DNA of 64,000 nt. It comes from Alitabrizicola rongguiensis (GTDB lineage: Bacteria; Pseudomonadota; Alphaproteobacteria; Rhodobacterales; Rhodobacteraceae). This document shows positions 50,389 through 59,774 of the stretch, one piece after another (position 1 is the stretch's first letter; the number at the start of each line of letters is the position of its first letter). The notes beneath the pieces were generated by a model. It was not told the origin of the DNA. It saw only the letters and a program-made list of their open reading frames with translations, and did not search any database. The position numbers and the translations under genes are program-made. The DNA lies in NCBI RefSeq assembly GCF_021491355.1, contig NZ_JAKENF010000003.1:434001-498000 (forward strand). Reading direction: 5' to 3'.

Positions 50389-51501
50389 ATGACCTTCGCC
50401 TCTCCCGTCGTGCTCAACGCGGTTTCTCTAAAGAGACTTTCAATTCAGGGCTACGAGGAGGTCGTCGAGGTCCGCCATGACGGGGCGGGGCTGCACGCCT
50501 TCATTGCGATTCATGACCGAACGCTAGGCCCGGCATTCGGCGGTTGCCGGATGATGCCCTATCAGACAACGCCGGCGGCCCTGTCAGACGCCCTGCTGCT
50601 CTCTGCCGCGATGACGCGCAAGTCGGCGCTCGCCGACCTGCCGTTCGGGGGCGGCAAATGCGTGGTGATCGGCGAGCCTGCCCGGCAGAAATCCGATGCG
50701 CTGCTCCTGAGACTGGCCGAGGCGATTGACCGGTTGGGCGGGCGCTATCTGACTGCGGACGACGTGGGCACTTCGGTTCGCGACATGGAGGTGATGCGCC
50801 GCGTCACTCCGCATGCGCGTGGTTTGCCGGATGCGGCGGGCGAACCCTGTCCCGCCGCTGCATACGGCACGTTCCTTTCGCTTCTGGCGGCTGCACGCCT
50901 GCGCTTTGGCGTCACCGACCTTTCCGGGGTGACCGTGGCGGTGCAGGGGCTCGGCAGTCTCGGCTTTCGCCTTTGCCGTTACCTGAGGGACGCGGGCGCA
51001 CAACTTCTGGTCAGCGATATCCGGCCCGAAGCGGTCGAGATGGCGCGCGCGGCATTCGATGCCGTGTCTGTGCCGCCTGATCGGATCCTCTCGGCTGCGG
51101 CGGACATCCTTTCCCCCAATGCCCTTGGCGGCGTCCTGACATCGCGCAGCATTGCCGATGTCAAGGCGCCGCTGATCGTCGGCGGGGCCAACAACCAGTT
51201 GCAGGAAAAACGGTTGGCCCAGGCGCTGCACGAAAGGGCCGTGCTCTTTGTTCCCGACTACGTCGCCAATGCCGGCGGAGTGATCGACGTGGCCCTGGAG
51301 GGACCGGGATACAGTGCCGAGCGTGTGCTGAAGGCCTGCGGGAGGATCGCCGACACGACCTTGCTGATCCTTGCGCGCGCCAGCCGAAAGGGGAGACCGC
51401 CGCTCGAGGTGGCCGAGGCGCTGGTGCGCGAACGTCTCGTACAGGGCGCGGCAAGGCAGGATCGCAGCACCATCGGAGAGGAGCATGCAGCATGGCACTG
51501 A
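50389..51501 (+). CDS. Leu/Phe/Val/Glu dehydrogenase family protein
   Basis: A 370-residue amino acid dehydrogenase of the leucine/phenylalanine branch. The substrate-binding block DRTLGPAFGGCRMMPY, the catalytic-Lys region MTRKSALADLPFGGGK and the NAD-binding motif VQGLGSLGFRLCRYL are visible. It interconverts an L-amino acid and its 2-oxo acid with NAD+. Its last ten bases overlap a DMT exporter gene, so the pair may work in amino acid overflow or degradation. The ribosome binding site lies in an inverted repeat. Confidence 0.87.
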   Translation: MTFASPVVLNAVSLKRLSIQGYEEVVEVRHDGAGLHAFIAIHDRTLGPAFGGCRMMPYQTTPAALSDALLLSAAMTRKSALADLPFGGGKCVVIGEPARQKSDALLLRLAEAIDRLGGRYLTADDVGTSVRDMEVMRRVTPHARGLPDAAGEPCPAAAYGTFLSLLAAARLRFGVTDLSGVTVAVQGLGSLGFRLCRYLRDAGAQLLVSDIRPEAVEMARAAFDAVSVPPDRILSAAADILSPNALGGVLTSRSIADVKAPLIVGGANNQLQEKRLAQALHERAVLFVPDYVANAGGVIDVALEGPGYSAERVLKACGRIADTTLLILARASRKGRPPLEVAEALVRERLVQGAARQDRSTIGEEHAAWH

Positions 51502-52394
51502 TTGAAACCCGGTATGGGGTCGCTTCGGGCTCGGTCCCGGCACCGCTGATGGCGGTCGGCTCGATGGTCTCGATCCAGATGGCCGCGGCCCTCGCCCAGC
51601 CCGTGATCGAGGCCATGGGGGCCTTCGCACTGACCAGTCTGCGTCTCGCCACCGCCGCCGCGATCCTGTTGCTGCTGACCCGGCCCTGGACGACCTGGCA
51701 GGGCATCCGGTCGGCTGGGAGTGCCTTCGCGCTCGGGGCCGCTCTTGCGGGGTATTCGGTTTGCTTCTTTGCCGCCACGGCCTGGCTGCCGCTCGGCATG
51801 GTCACGACGATCTCGTTCATCGGACCGCTCGGGCTCTCGCTGCTCGCAACCCGGCGGGTCCTTGACGGCATGATCGCGCTTCTGGCGGCAGCCAGCGTCG
51901 CCATACTGGTCTGGCCCCAGGACCAGGGCTGGGTCGCTGCACCTGTGGGATTGGCGCTTGCCCTCGCTTCGGCCCTGTGCTGGGCGGCCTATATCGTCCT
52001 GACCCAGAAGGTGGGGGCCGCGTTCTCGGGCATGCAGGGCCTTGCGATCGCCGTGACCGCCGCAGCCCTCATTGCAGCCCCTGTGGGCCTCGGTACGCTG
52101 ACGGAATTGCCAGATCTGCGATTGGTCGCGATGGCCTGCGCCCTTGGCCTGCTTTCCCCCTTGATGACGACGGGCCTCGAGATGCTGGCCCTGCGTCGCA
52201 TGGGCAAGCGCCCCTTCGGCATCCTGATGAGCCTGGAGCCGGCGATTGGCGTCGGGGTCGGGTTGGTGCTTCTGGAGCAGGTTCCGGGCGTGGCGCAGGG
52301 GATCGGCGTGCTGGGGGTCATTGTGGCGAGTGCCCTGACCGTCATCCTTCCGGCGCCTGCTCCGAGGGAGATGCCGCGCGCCGATCAAGCCTAG
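51492..52394 (+). CDS. DMT-superfamily transporter, EamA/RhtA-like
   Basis: A 300-residue inner-membrane protein with ten hydrophobic segments arranged as two EamA repeats. The pattern and motifs (FIGPLGLSLLATRRVLD and LSPLMTTGLEMLALRRMGKRPFGILMSLEPAIG) resemble RhtA, a threonine/homoserine exporter. Translationally coupled to the amino acid dehydrogenase by a ten-base overlap, which supports an amino acid export role. It converges on the sulfotransferase gene with a four-base overlap. Substrate is inferred. Confidence 0.87.
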   Translation: MALIETRYGVASGSVPAPLMAVGSMVSIQMAAALAQPVIEAMGAFALTSLRLATAAAILLLLTRPWTTWQGIRSAGSAFALGAALAGYSVCFFAATAWLPLGMVTTISFIGPLGLSLLATRRVLDGMIALLAAASVAILVWPQDQGWVAAPVGLALALASALCWAAYIVLTQKVGAAFSGMQGLAIAVTAAALIAAPVGLGTLTELPDLRLVAMACALGLLSPLMTTGLEMLALRRMGKRPFGILMSLEPAIGVGVGLVLLEQVPGVAQGIGVLGVIVASALTVILPAPAPREMPRADQA

Positions 52395-52984
52395 TCCGCG
52401 ATCGAGTGGTAGAGCCGGTGGTCCTCGGCCTGCACGTCTGCCAGCTTGGCCTCGATCTCGGAAGAGAGGTGCAGGTCCGCCTTGGGCGAGACATTGAGTC
52501 GGGGCAGGGTGATCGCGCAGTTCAGCCGGTCTTCGAGGAAATGCACGAAGGTGTCGATATCCTCGTAGCGGAACAGCCGGTCGATCCCCTCGCCCTGTCG
52601 GGGACGCAGGAAGCGCTCCTGCGAGCCGACATCGGCGAATCCCGGGCGAGGGTCGCTGCAATAGGCACGGGCGAAGTCCTCGAACGACATCTTCCGCGTG
52701 CTCTTGTCCTGATCCGGCACGTCCTCGCGCTGGCGGAAACGGAACCAGCTGCCGAGCCAGTCGCGCGGCTCGCGCATGAGCGCCACAACGGTGAAGCGAT
52801 GGCCCGAGGCGGCTTCCAGATAGGGACCGATGAAGCGGTGATAGCGATGAACCGTCGTATGTTTGAGCAGCGGCGGGCGTTCGATGGCAAGCGCGGCAAG
52901 CGGCTGAAGGGCTGATTCGATGGCCGTGGACCCTGTCTTGGGCGTGGCGAGGAAGGCGAGGCGCTGTTCCCAGAAGACAAGCAT
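52391..52984 (-). CDS. Sulfotransferase family protein
   Basis: A 197-residue P-loop protein of the sulfotransferase superfamily. The 5'-phosphosulfate-binding loop is TPKTGSTAIE (14-23) and the 3'-phosphate-binding Arg/Ser region is VVALMREPRDWLGSWFRFR. Short for the family but with both PAPS motifs. Such proteins sulfate surface glycans or lipids; in Rhodobacteraceae similar small ones are often near recA. It is divergent from recA over 193 bases that include a TAAA-N7-TTAAC sequence close to its start. Confidence 0.78.
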   Translation of the reverse strand: MLVFWEQRLAFLATPKTGSTAIESALQPLAALAIERPPLLKHTTVHRYHRFIGPYLEAASGHRFTVVALMREPRDWLGSWFRFRQREDVPDQDKSTRKMSFEDFARAYCSDPRPGFADVGSQERFLRPRQGEGIDRLFRYEDIDTFVHFLEDRLNCAITLPRLNVSPKADLHLSSEIEAKLADVQAEDHRLYHSIAD

Positions 52985-53083
52985 TTCAGACCTTTCGAAG
53001 TCACCGCAGCCTTTCGCGGCGGCCGTAAACTAACGCTTAACCATCTTGGGAAAAAGTCGGCAAAGAGGAAAATGCGGATTGAT

Positions 53084-53111
53084 TTGTTCGCGGTTTGATC
53101 TCATAGATATG
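53084..53111 (+). promoter_or_regulatory. Possible recA promoter
   Basis: TTGTTC (53084-53089) and GATATG (53106-53111) with a 16-base spacer could be -35 and -10 elements. Match to the -10 consensus is poor. Its placement just before the SOS box is what makes it credible. Confidence 0.35.
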
Positions 53112-53112
53112 A

Positions 53113-53127
53113 GAACAAGGCAGGAAC
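53113..53127 (+). promoter_or_regulatory. LexA (SOS) box of recA
   Basis: GAAC-AAGGCAG-GAAC is an exact match to the alphaproteobacterial LexA operator (direct repeat GAAC-N7-GAAC, equal to GTTC-N7-GTTC on the other strand). It lies 51 bases before the recA start. A near copy, GTTC-N7-GATC, is at 53086-53100. Confidence 0.85.
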
Positions 53128-53177
53128 AAACCGGGCAATTGCCGCTGCAAGCGGCCTGTGGAATAAGGGTCTCCGAA

Positions 53178-54248
<1,071 letters not shown>

Positions 54249-54270
54249 TCGGCCGGACAGGATGAACGGG

Positions 54271-54295
54271 AGGCCGGGTTTTTGCCCGGCCTTTT
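54271..54295 (+). terminator. Factor-independent terminator of recA
   Basis: AGGCCGGG and CCCGGCCT form an 8-bp stem around the loop TTTTTG, followed by TTTT. It lies 22 bases after the recA stop. Confidence 0.85.
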
Positions 54296-54324
54296 GCATT
54301 TGCGCCTGGACCGAAGGTCGCAGC

Positions 54325-54370
54325 CAAAATCCTTCAAAGGATTTTGCCAAATCCCTTCGAAGGGATTTGG
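54325..54370. repeat. Two adjacent palindromes after recA
   Basis: The first (54325-54346) is CAAAATCCTT-ca-AAGGATTTTG; the second (54347-54370) is a perfect 24-base palindrome with arms CCAAATCCCTTC. The two abut without a gap and share the core AAATCC.TT. They resemble paired REP-type units and lie downstream of the recA terminator and 129 bases before alaS. Confidence 0.7.
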
Positions 54371-54498
54371 TCCCGCATTCCTCATTCAGCCAATTTTCGT
54401 TGATCGGCCGAGGGAAGGTGGACAGGGGGGCGGCGGGGGGCTAAACGGAACGCCGATCAATTCACCGGCTCTGCCGACCGAGGGGACAAGACCGCGCC

Positions 54499-57156
54499 AT
54501 GACCTCCCTGAACGAGATCCGTTCCACCTTCCTCGACTATTTCGCCAAGAACGGCCACCGCGTTGTCGACTCGAGCCCGCTGGTGCCGCGGAACGACCCG
54601 ACGCTGATGTTCACCAACTCCGGCATGGTGCAGTTCAAGAACCTGTTCACCGGCACCGAGACCCGCGACTACAAGCGCGCCACGACCGCACAGAAATGCG
54701 TGCGCGCGGGGGGCAAGCACAATGACCTCGACAATGTGGGCTATACCGCGCGCCACCTGACCTTCTTCGAGATGCTCGGCAACTTCTCGTTCGGAGACTA
54801 CTTCAAGGACAAGGCGATCCCCTTTGCCTGGGAACTCCTGACCAGGGATTTCGGCATCCCGAAGGACAAGCTGACGGTCACCGTCTATCACGACGACGAT
54901 CAGGCGTTTGACCTGTGGAAGAAGGTCGCGGGACTGCCGGACGAACGCATCATCCGCATTCCGACGAACGACAACTTCTGGATGATGGGTCCGACCGGCC
55001 CCTGCGGCCCCTGCACCGAGATCTTCTACGACCATGGCCCCGAGGTCTGGGGCGGCCCGCCCGGCAGCCCGGAGCAGGATGGCGACCGGTTCGTCGAGAT
55101 CTGGAACAACGTCTTCATGCAGTTCGAGCAGTTCGAGGATGGCAGCCGAAAGCCGTTGCCGAACCCCTCGATCGACACCGGTATGGGACTGGAACGCTTC
55201 GGCGCGGTGCTGATGGGCGCCCATGACGTTTTCTCCACCGACACGCTGCGCAAGCTGGTCGAAGCAAGTGCCCATGCGACCGGCACCGACCCTGATGGTG
55301 AGCAGAAGTTCCACCACCGCGTGATCGCCGACCACCTGCGCTCGACCTCGTTCCTGATCGCCGACGGGGTGATGCCCTCGAACGAAGGACGCGGCTATGT
55401 GCTGCGCCGCATCATGCGCCGAGCCATGCGCCACGCCCATCAGGCCGGGGCGAAGGATCCGGTGATGTACAAGCTGGTCGGCACGCTCGTCGCCGAGATG
55501 GGCGCCCAGTACAAGGAACTGGGTCAGGCCCGGGCGTTGATCGAAGAAACGCTGAAGCTTGAGGAAACCCGCTTCAAGCAAACGCTCGAACGTGGCCTGC
55601 GCTTGCTCGATGACGAACTGGCGAAGCTGCCCGAGGGCGCGGCCCTGCCGGGTGACGCGGCTTTCCGCCTCTATGACACCTACGGCTTTCCGCTTGACCT
55701 GACGCAGGACGCGCTGCGCGAAAAGAACCGCTCGGTCGACGAGACGGGCTTCGAGGCCGCGATGGCCGAGCAGAAGGCCAAGGCGCGTGCCAGCTGGGCC
55801 GGCACCGGCGAGACCAAGGATGCCGCGATCTGGTTCGACCTCGCTCATGCGCACGGTTCGACCGAGTTCCTCGGCTATGACACCGAGGTGGCCGAAGGTC
55901 AGGTGCTGGCGCTCGTCCTGGGTGGCAAGGCCATCGACAAGGCCGAGATCGGCACACAGGTGCAGATCGTCGTCAACCAGACCCCGTTCTATGCTGAATC
56001 CGGTGGTCAGGTCGGCGATGCCGGCCTGATCGTGACCGAGACCGGCAAGGCGCGGGTTACGGACACGAAAAAGTCGGCCGGCATCTACTTCCATCAGGCG
56101 GTGGTCGAGGAAGGCTCGCTTGCAAAGGGGCAGGCGGCCCGTCTTGAGGTCGACCATGCCCGCCGCGCCCAGATCCGCGCCAATCACTCGGCCACGCACC
56201 TGCTGCACGAGGCCCTGCGCGAGGCACTTGGCAGCCATGTCGCGCAACGTGGCTCGCTCAATGCGCCTGACCGGCTTCGTTTCGACTTCAGCCATGCCAA
56301 GGCGCTGACCGAGGCGGAACTGGCCCGGGTCGAGGGCGAGGTCAACGACTTCATCCGCCAGAACACCGCGGTCGAAACCCGGATCATGTCACCCGACGAG
56401 GCCCGCGCCATCGGCGCGCAGGCGCTGTTCGGTGAAAAATACGGCGACGAAGTGCGCGTGGTCTCGATGGGCCGGACCGAGAATTCCGGCAAGGGCTTCA
56501 AGGGTGATGCCTATTCGCTGGAACTCTGCGGCGGTACCCATGTTGCTCGCACCGGCGATATCGGGGCCTTCCTGCTTTTGGGCGACAGTGCGTCTTCCGC
56601 CGGCGTGCGTCGGATCGAGGCGCTGACCGGGCAGGCGGCGCTCGACCATCTGCGCGCGCAGGAGGCACGACTGCTCGACATTGCAGGGGCGCTGAAGGCG
56701 CCTGCCGCGGACGTTGTGGACCGGGTCAAGGCGCTGGTGGATGAACGTCGCAGCCTGCAGAACGAGGTTGCACAGCTCCGCCGCGAGCTTGCCATGGGCG
56801 GCGGCGGATCGGCCGGGCCGGAGGCGAAAGACATTGGCGGCGTGAAATTCGTGGCACAGGTGTTGTCCGGTGTTTCGGGCAAGGACCTGCCGGGCCTGAT
56901 CGACGCGCTCAAGGACAAGATCGGTTCGGGTGCCGTGCTTCTGATCGCCGATGCGGGCGGCAAGGCGGCCGTGGCGGCGGGCGTGACCGGCGACCTTACG
57001 GGCAGGCTCTCGGCGGTCGACCTCGCCCGGGCGGCGGCCGAGAAGCTGGGCGGCAAGGGTGGTGGCGGCCGGCCCGATCTCGCCCAGGCCGGCGGCGCCT
57101 CGGCTGAAAACGCGCCAGCGGCCATCGCCGCGGTCGAAGCCCTGATCGGAGCCTGA
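54499..57156 (+). CDS. alaS: Alanyl-tRNA synthetase
   Basis: An 885-residue class II synthetase that charges tRNA-Ala. The catalytic domain begins [18 protein letters not shown]; motif 2 and 3 regions lie within the first 260 residues. The editing domain has the zinc-binding [11 protein letters not shown] and CGGTH motifs, and a C-Ala domain ([12 protein letters not shown]) closes the protein. Full length. The recA-alaS adjacency is common in alphaproteobacteria. Followed after three bases by a DUF1330 gene. Confidence 0.97.
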   Translation: MTSLNEIRSTFLDYFAKNGHRVVDSSPLVPRNDPTLMFTNSGMVQFKNLFTGTETRDYKRATTAQKCVRAGGKHNDLDNVGYTARHLTFFEMLGNFSFGDYFKDKAIPFAWELLTRDFGIPKDKLTVTVYHDDDQAFDLWKKVAGLPDERIIRIPTNDNFWMMGPTGPCGPCTEIFYDHGPEVWGGPPGSPEQDGDRFVEIWNNVFMQFEQFEDGSRKPLPNPSIDTGMGLERFGAVLMGAHDVFSTDTLRKLVEASAHATGTDPDGEQKFHHRVIADHLRSTSFLIADGVMPSNEGRGYVLRRIMRRAMRHAHQAGAKDPVMYKLVGTLVAEMGAQYKELGQARALIEETLKLEETRFKQTLERGLRLLDDELAKLPEGAALPGDAAFRLYDTYGFPLDLTQDALREKNRSVDETGFEAAMAEQKAKARASWAGTGETKDAAIWFDLAHAHGSTEFLGYDTEVAEGQVLALVLGGKAIDKAEIGTQVQIVVNQTPFYAESGGQVGDAGLIVTETGKARVTDTKKSAGIYFHQAVVEEGSLAKGQAARLEVDHARRAQIRANHSATHLLHEALREALGSHVAQRGSLNAPDRLRFDFSHAKALTEAELARVEGEVNDFIRQNTAVETRIMSPDEARAIGAQALFGEKYGDEVRVVSMGRTENSGKGFKGDAYSLELCGGTHVARTGDIGAFLLLGDSASSAGVRRIEALTGQAALDHLRAQEARLLDIAGALKAPAADVVDRVKALVDERRSLQNEVAQLRRELAMGGGGSAGPEAKDIGGVKFVAQVLSGVSGKDLPGLIDALKDKIGSGAVLLIADAGGKAAVAAGVTGDLTGRLSAVDLARAAAEKLGGKGGGGRPDLAQAGGASAENAPAAIAAVEALIGA

Positions 57157-57159
57157 GAA

Positions 57160-57447
57160 ATGCCCGGAGCCTTCTGGATCGCCCATGTCGAAGTGACCGA
57201 CCCCGAAGCCTATGGCCGCTACGCCAAGGGCGCGACCGAGGCGATCACCGCCCATGGCGGTGTATTCCTCGCCCGCGGCGGCCGCTACGTACAACTGGAG
57301 GGCAAGGATCGCGCTCGCAATGTGGTGGCCAGGTTCCCCAGTGTCGAGGCTGCTGTCGGCTGCTACAATTCTCCCGAGTATCAGGCCGCGCTCGAACATG
57401 CGAAGGGCGCTGCGGTGCGGGATCTGGTCGTGGTGGAAGAAGTCTGA
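57160..57447 (+). CDS. DUF1330 family protein
   Basis: A 95-residue ferredoxin-like fold (dimeric alpha-beta barrel) protein of the DUF1330 family. The pattern AFWIAHVEVTDPEAYGRYAKGATEAITAHGG and FPSVEAAVGCYNSPEYQAALEHAKGAAVRDLVVVE is typical. Function of the family is unknown. It starts three bases after alaS and is likely co-transcribed. Confidence 0.88.
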   Translation: MPGAFWIAHVEVTDPEAYGRYAKGATEAITAHGGVFLARGGRYVQLEGKDRARNVVARFPSVEAAVGCYNSPEYQAALEHAKGAAVRDLVVVEEV

Positions 57448-57558
57448 CCCAAAACCGCCTATTCGTGACGCTTGGTCAACAGTCCAAGGAATTGCCGCGA
57501 AATGATCAGGTCTAGGTCCGAGACCCGCCAAACGCGCGTCTCGAGAAGTTGGTGAATC

Positions 57559-57584
57559 GTCTCCAGATTGAAAATTCTGGAGAC
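57559..57584 (+). promoter_or_regulatory. Hairpin sequestering the ribosome binding site of the tyrosine-rich gene
   Basis: GTCTCCAGA (57559-57567) and TCTGGAGAC (57576-57584) form a perfect 9-bp stem with an 8-base A/T-rich loop. The right arm contains GGAG, the ribosome binding site of the ATG at 57589. A GTCTC copy at 57538-57542, itself paired with CGAGAC at 57519-57524, could compete for the same right arm. This suggests control of translation by RNA structure. Confidence 0.55.
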
Positions 57585-57588
57585 CACG

Positions 57589-58287
57589 ATGTTCAAGATA
57601 CTCTGCACCACGACCGCCTTGGCGCTGTTCGCAATTCCCGCTTCGGCCGCCACCATGAAGGCCGTTTACTCCGGCAAAGTGAACTACGGTTACGACATGA
57701 CCGGGGTCTTCGGCACGGCCGGTGCAGATCTTTCAGGCCTCGATTATGTCCTGACCTACGTCTACGACACGTCGAAGGGCTACCGCTGGACGAGTGGCGG
57801 CTATGACCAGGTCTATGGTGGCGAGTGGTATGGCAAGGAGTCGCCGGTCCTGTCGGCGACGCTGAAGATCAACGGCCACAGCACCGAATTCGGCGCGGAC
57901 AGCTATGGCAGCAGCTACGCCTATTCCGACCAGTCAAGCTACTCCTACCGCTATGACTATGCCTATGACTACAGCTACGATGACACACATTACGCCTATG
58001 ACTACATCTATAGCTATGGCGGCTTTTCCCAGGGGTCCTCGGGCAATCTCGAAGACCTCGCGACCCTGACTGAAGCCGCTTACGGCTACAGCTACTTCGA
58101 GAAATACGTCTACGACTACAGCGACTGGTCGGCCTCGTCCTATGTCTACGGCAGCCTTGCGCTGTCCAAGCTCAGCGTATCCGAATACGAGCCGGCCGCT
58201 GTGCCGCTGCCCGCATCGGCGCTGATGCTGGTGGCTGGTTTCGGCGGACTGGGTGCGCTGCGGGTGATGCGCCGGCGCGCCGCCTGA
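57589..58287 (+). CDS. Tyrosine-ladder secreted protein with VPLPA-CTERM sorting signal
   Basis: A 232-residue exported protein of unknown function. A signal peptide ends at about residue 20 (ALFAIPASA). The C-terminus is a VPLPA-CTERM signal: VPLPASALMLVAGFGG, a hydrophobic segment, then RVMRRRAA; such signals are processed by exosortase-type enzymes. Between them, 34 tyrosines occur in 232 residues. Tyr occupies every second position at 118-130, 135-143, 165-169 and 173-177, mixed with Asp, Ser and Ala, as in beta strands with one tyrosine face. Only the sorting signal is a recognised domain. A surface or matrix role is inferred. No exosortase gene is in the window. Confidence 0.75.
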   Translation: MFKILCTTTALALFAIPASAATMKAVYSGKVNYGYDMTGVFGTAGADLSGLDYVLTYVYDTSKGYRWTSGGYDQVYGGEWYGKESPVLSATLKINGHSTEFGADSYGSSYAYSDQSSYSYRYDYAYDYSYDDTHYAYDYIYSYGGFSQGSSGNLEDLATLTEAAYGYSYFEKYVYDYSDWSASSYVYGSLALSKLSVSEYEPAAVPLPASALMLVAGFGGLGALRVMRRRAA

Positions 58288-58309
58288 TTGGCCTTTCGGA
58301 GGAACCTCC

Positions 58310-58343
58310 GACCCGCCGGACCGATCCGGCGGGTCTTCTCTTG
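58310..58343 (+). terminator. Factor-independent terminator of the tyrosine-rich gene
   Basis: GACCCGCCGGA and TCCGGCGGGTC form a perfect 11-bp stem with loop CCGA, followed by TTCTCTTG. A smaller hairpin CGGAGGAACCTCCG directly precedes it. Confidence 0.8.
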
Positions 58344-58442
58344 TCAGGGGTGCCTTCAGCCGCGGCGTCATGGCTGGGAAACCGCCCATCCTTGCGGCAG
58401 AACCGCAACCCGCCCGACACAGTGGCGTGAGCGGTGGGATCC

Positions 58443-58471
58443 TGTCGCGCAAACCCTCAAAGTCATGTTAT
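58443..58471 (+). promoter_or_regulatory. Possible promoter of the class II amidotransferase gene
   Basis: TGTCGC (58443-58448) and TGTTAT (58466-58471), spaced by 17 bases, resemble a weak housekeeping promoter about 60 bases before the gene. Confidence 0.3.
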
Positions 58472-58532
58472 TGTCGCAAAAAAGAAGACCGAGGCAGAGC
58501 ATGATTCCCCACCAGACGCCGAGGGCACGCTG

Positions 58533-59327
58533 ATGTGTCGTTGGGCCGCCTATAGTGGCGCGCCGATCTTCCTGGAGGAGATCGTCAGCCGCCCCCGCCA
58601 TTCGCTGATCCACCAGAGCCATTGCGCCACCGAGTGCAAGACTGCGATCAATGCCGACGGTTTCGGCATCGCCTGGTACGGCGAACGCCCCGAGCCGGGG
58701 CTGTACCGCGACGTGATGCCGGCCTGGTCGGACCCGAACCTGCGCTCGATCACCTCGCAGGTGCGCTCGGGCCTGTTCCTGGCCCATGTCCGCGCTTCGA
58801 CCGGCACCGCCACCAGCCGCAATAACTGCCATCCCTTCACCCATGGCCGCTGGAGCTTCATGCATAACGGCCAGGTCGGGGGCTGGGACGTGATCCGCCG
58901 CGACGCCGACATGCTGATCCCGGACGCGCTCTATCCACACCGCAAGGGCGCGACCGACAGCGAGGCGCTGTTCCTGATCGCCGTGGCCGAAGGGCTGGAT
59001 GACGATCCACAGGGCGCAATGGAACGCGCCGTGGCCCGGCTCGAGGCCCTGAGCCGCGCGAAAGGCGAGGGCACCCCGATGCGCCTGACCGCCGCCCTGT
59101 CGGACGGGCAGCGCCTGTACGCGATCCGCTATGCGACGGACGATCAAGCACCCACGCTCTATCACCGCTGGTCCGAAACGCGCCGGGGGCGGGCGGTGGT
59201 GTCCGAACCGCTGGAAGACGGCGAGACGGGCTGGGAAACCGTGCCGCAGGGGTCGTTTTGCGTATTCGATGGGCCCGAGGTTCAGGTCCGCGCGTTCCTG
59301 CCGGCGCCTCTCAGTATCGCAGCCTGA
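58533..59327 (+). CDS. Class II glutamine amidotransferase (YafJ-like)
   Basis: A 264-residue Ntn-type glutaminase. Initiator Met removal would expose the nucleophile Cys2 (MCRWAAYSG). Family blocks NADGFGIAWYGERPEPGLYRD, FLAHVRASTGTATSRNNCHPF and WSFMHNGQVGGW are clear. Many such stand-alone proteins act as gamma-glutamyl hydrolases or of unknown function. The start at 58533 is fixed by the required N-terminal Cys; the longer frame is rejected. Confidence 0.9.
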   Translation: MCRWAAYSGAPIFLEEIVSRPRHSLIHQSHCATECKTAINADGFGIAWYGERPEPGLYRDVMPAWSDPNLRSITSQVRSGLFLAHVRASTGTATSRNNCHPFTHGRWSFMHNGQVGGWDVIRRDADMLIPDALYPHRKGATDSEALFLIAVAEGLDDDPQGAMERAVARLEALSRAKGEGTPMRLTAALSDGQRLYAIRYATDDQAPTLYHRWSETRRGRAVVSEPLEDGETGWETVPQGSFCVFDGPEVQVRAFLPAPLSIAA

Positions 59328-59357
59328 GCGCGCCGGGGAAAGAACCTGCTGGCCGGC

Positions 59358-59600
59358 TTAGCGGCCGTGACAGGCATGGGATTGGCGGATCATTTCTTCC
59401 AGCGGCGCGCTCGGGTCGCAGGTCACACCCATATCGCGCAGGAGATGCGGGGATAGCCGCGAGAAATGGTCCAGTGCCCGGGCAAGCTCCCGCTCCTTGC
59501 GGCCCCGGCGGATGGCGTCGGCAAGCCGGACAAGTGCGGTGGCGACACTTCCTTGGGTGCGGGCGGCGATCGAGAGTGGGGCGGCGGTGTTCGAGATCAT
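59358..59600 (-). CDS. DUF1127 small protein
   Basis: An 80-residue basic protein whose C-terminal half carries the DUF1127 pattern (RRGRKERELARALDHFSRLSPHLLRDMGV). Small DUF1127 proteins act as RNA-related regulators or in stress and phosphate responses in alphaproteobacteria. AAGGAGA precedes the ATG. It is convergent with the amidotransferase gene and divergent from the winged-helix regulator. No function is assigned here beyond the family. Confidence 0.78.
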   Translation of the reverse strand: MISNTAAPLSIAARTQGSVATALVRLADAIRRGRKERELARALDHFSRLSPHLLRDMGVTCDPSAPLEEMIRQSHACHGR

Positions 59601-59774
59601 GGTCCGTCTCCTTTCGGGGTGATCCGCATCTTGCGGTATGGAACCAGCCTCTCACGACACTGGATCCCGATCCCGAAAGCCGGCTGAAACTTCGGTGAAA
59701 TTCCAACGCCCATTGCTGAAAGCTTGACAGAGTTCCAGCCCCTGTCACCCTTTGGGAAACAATGAGGCGATGCC

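Noticed and set aside
54457-56295. Minus-strand frame (612 codons) opposite alaS
   Set aside because: Antisense of a conserved synthetase; no ribosome binding site or recognisable domain.
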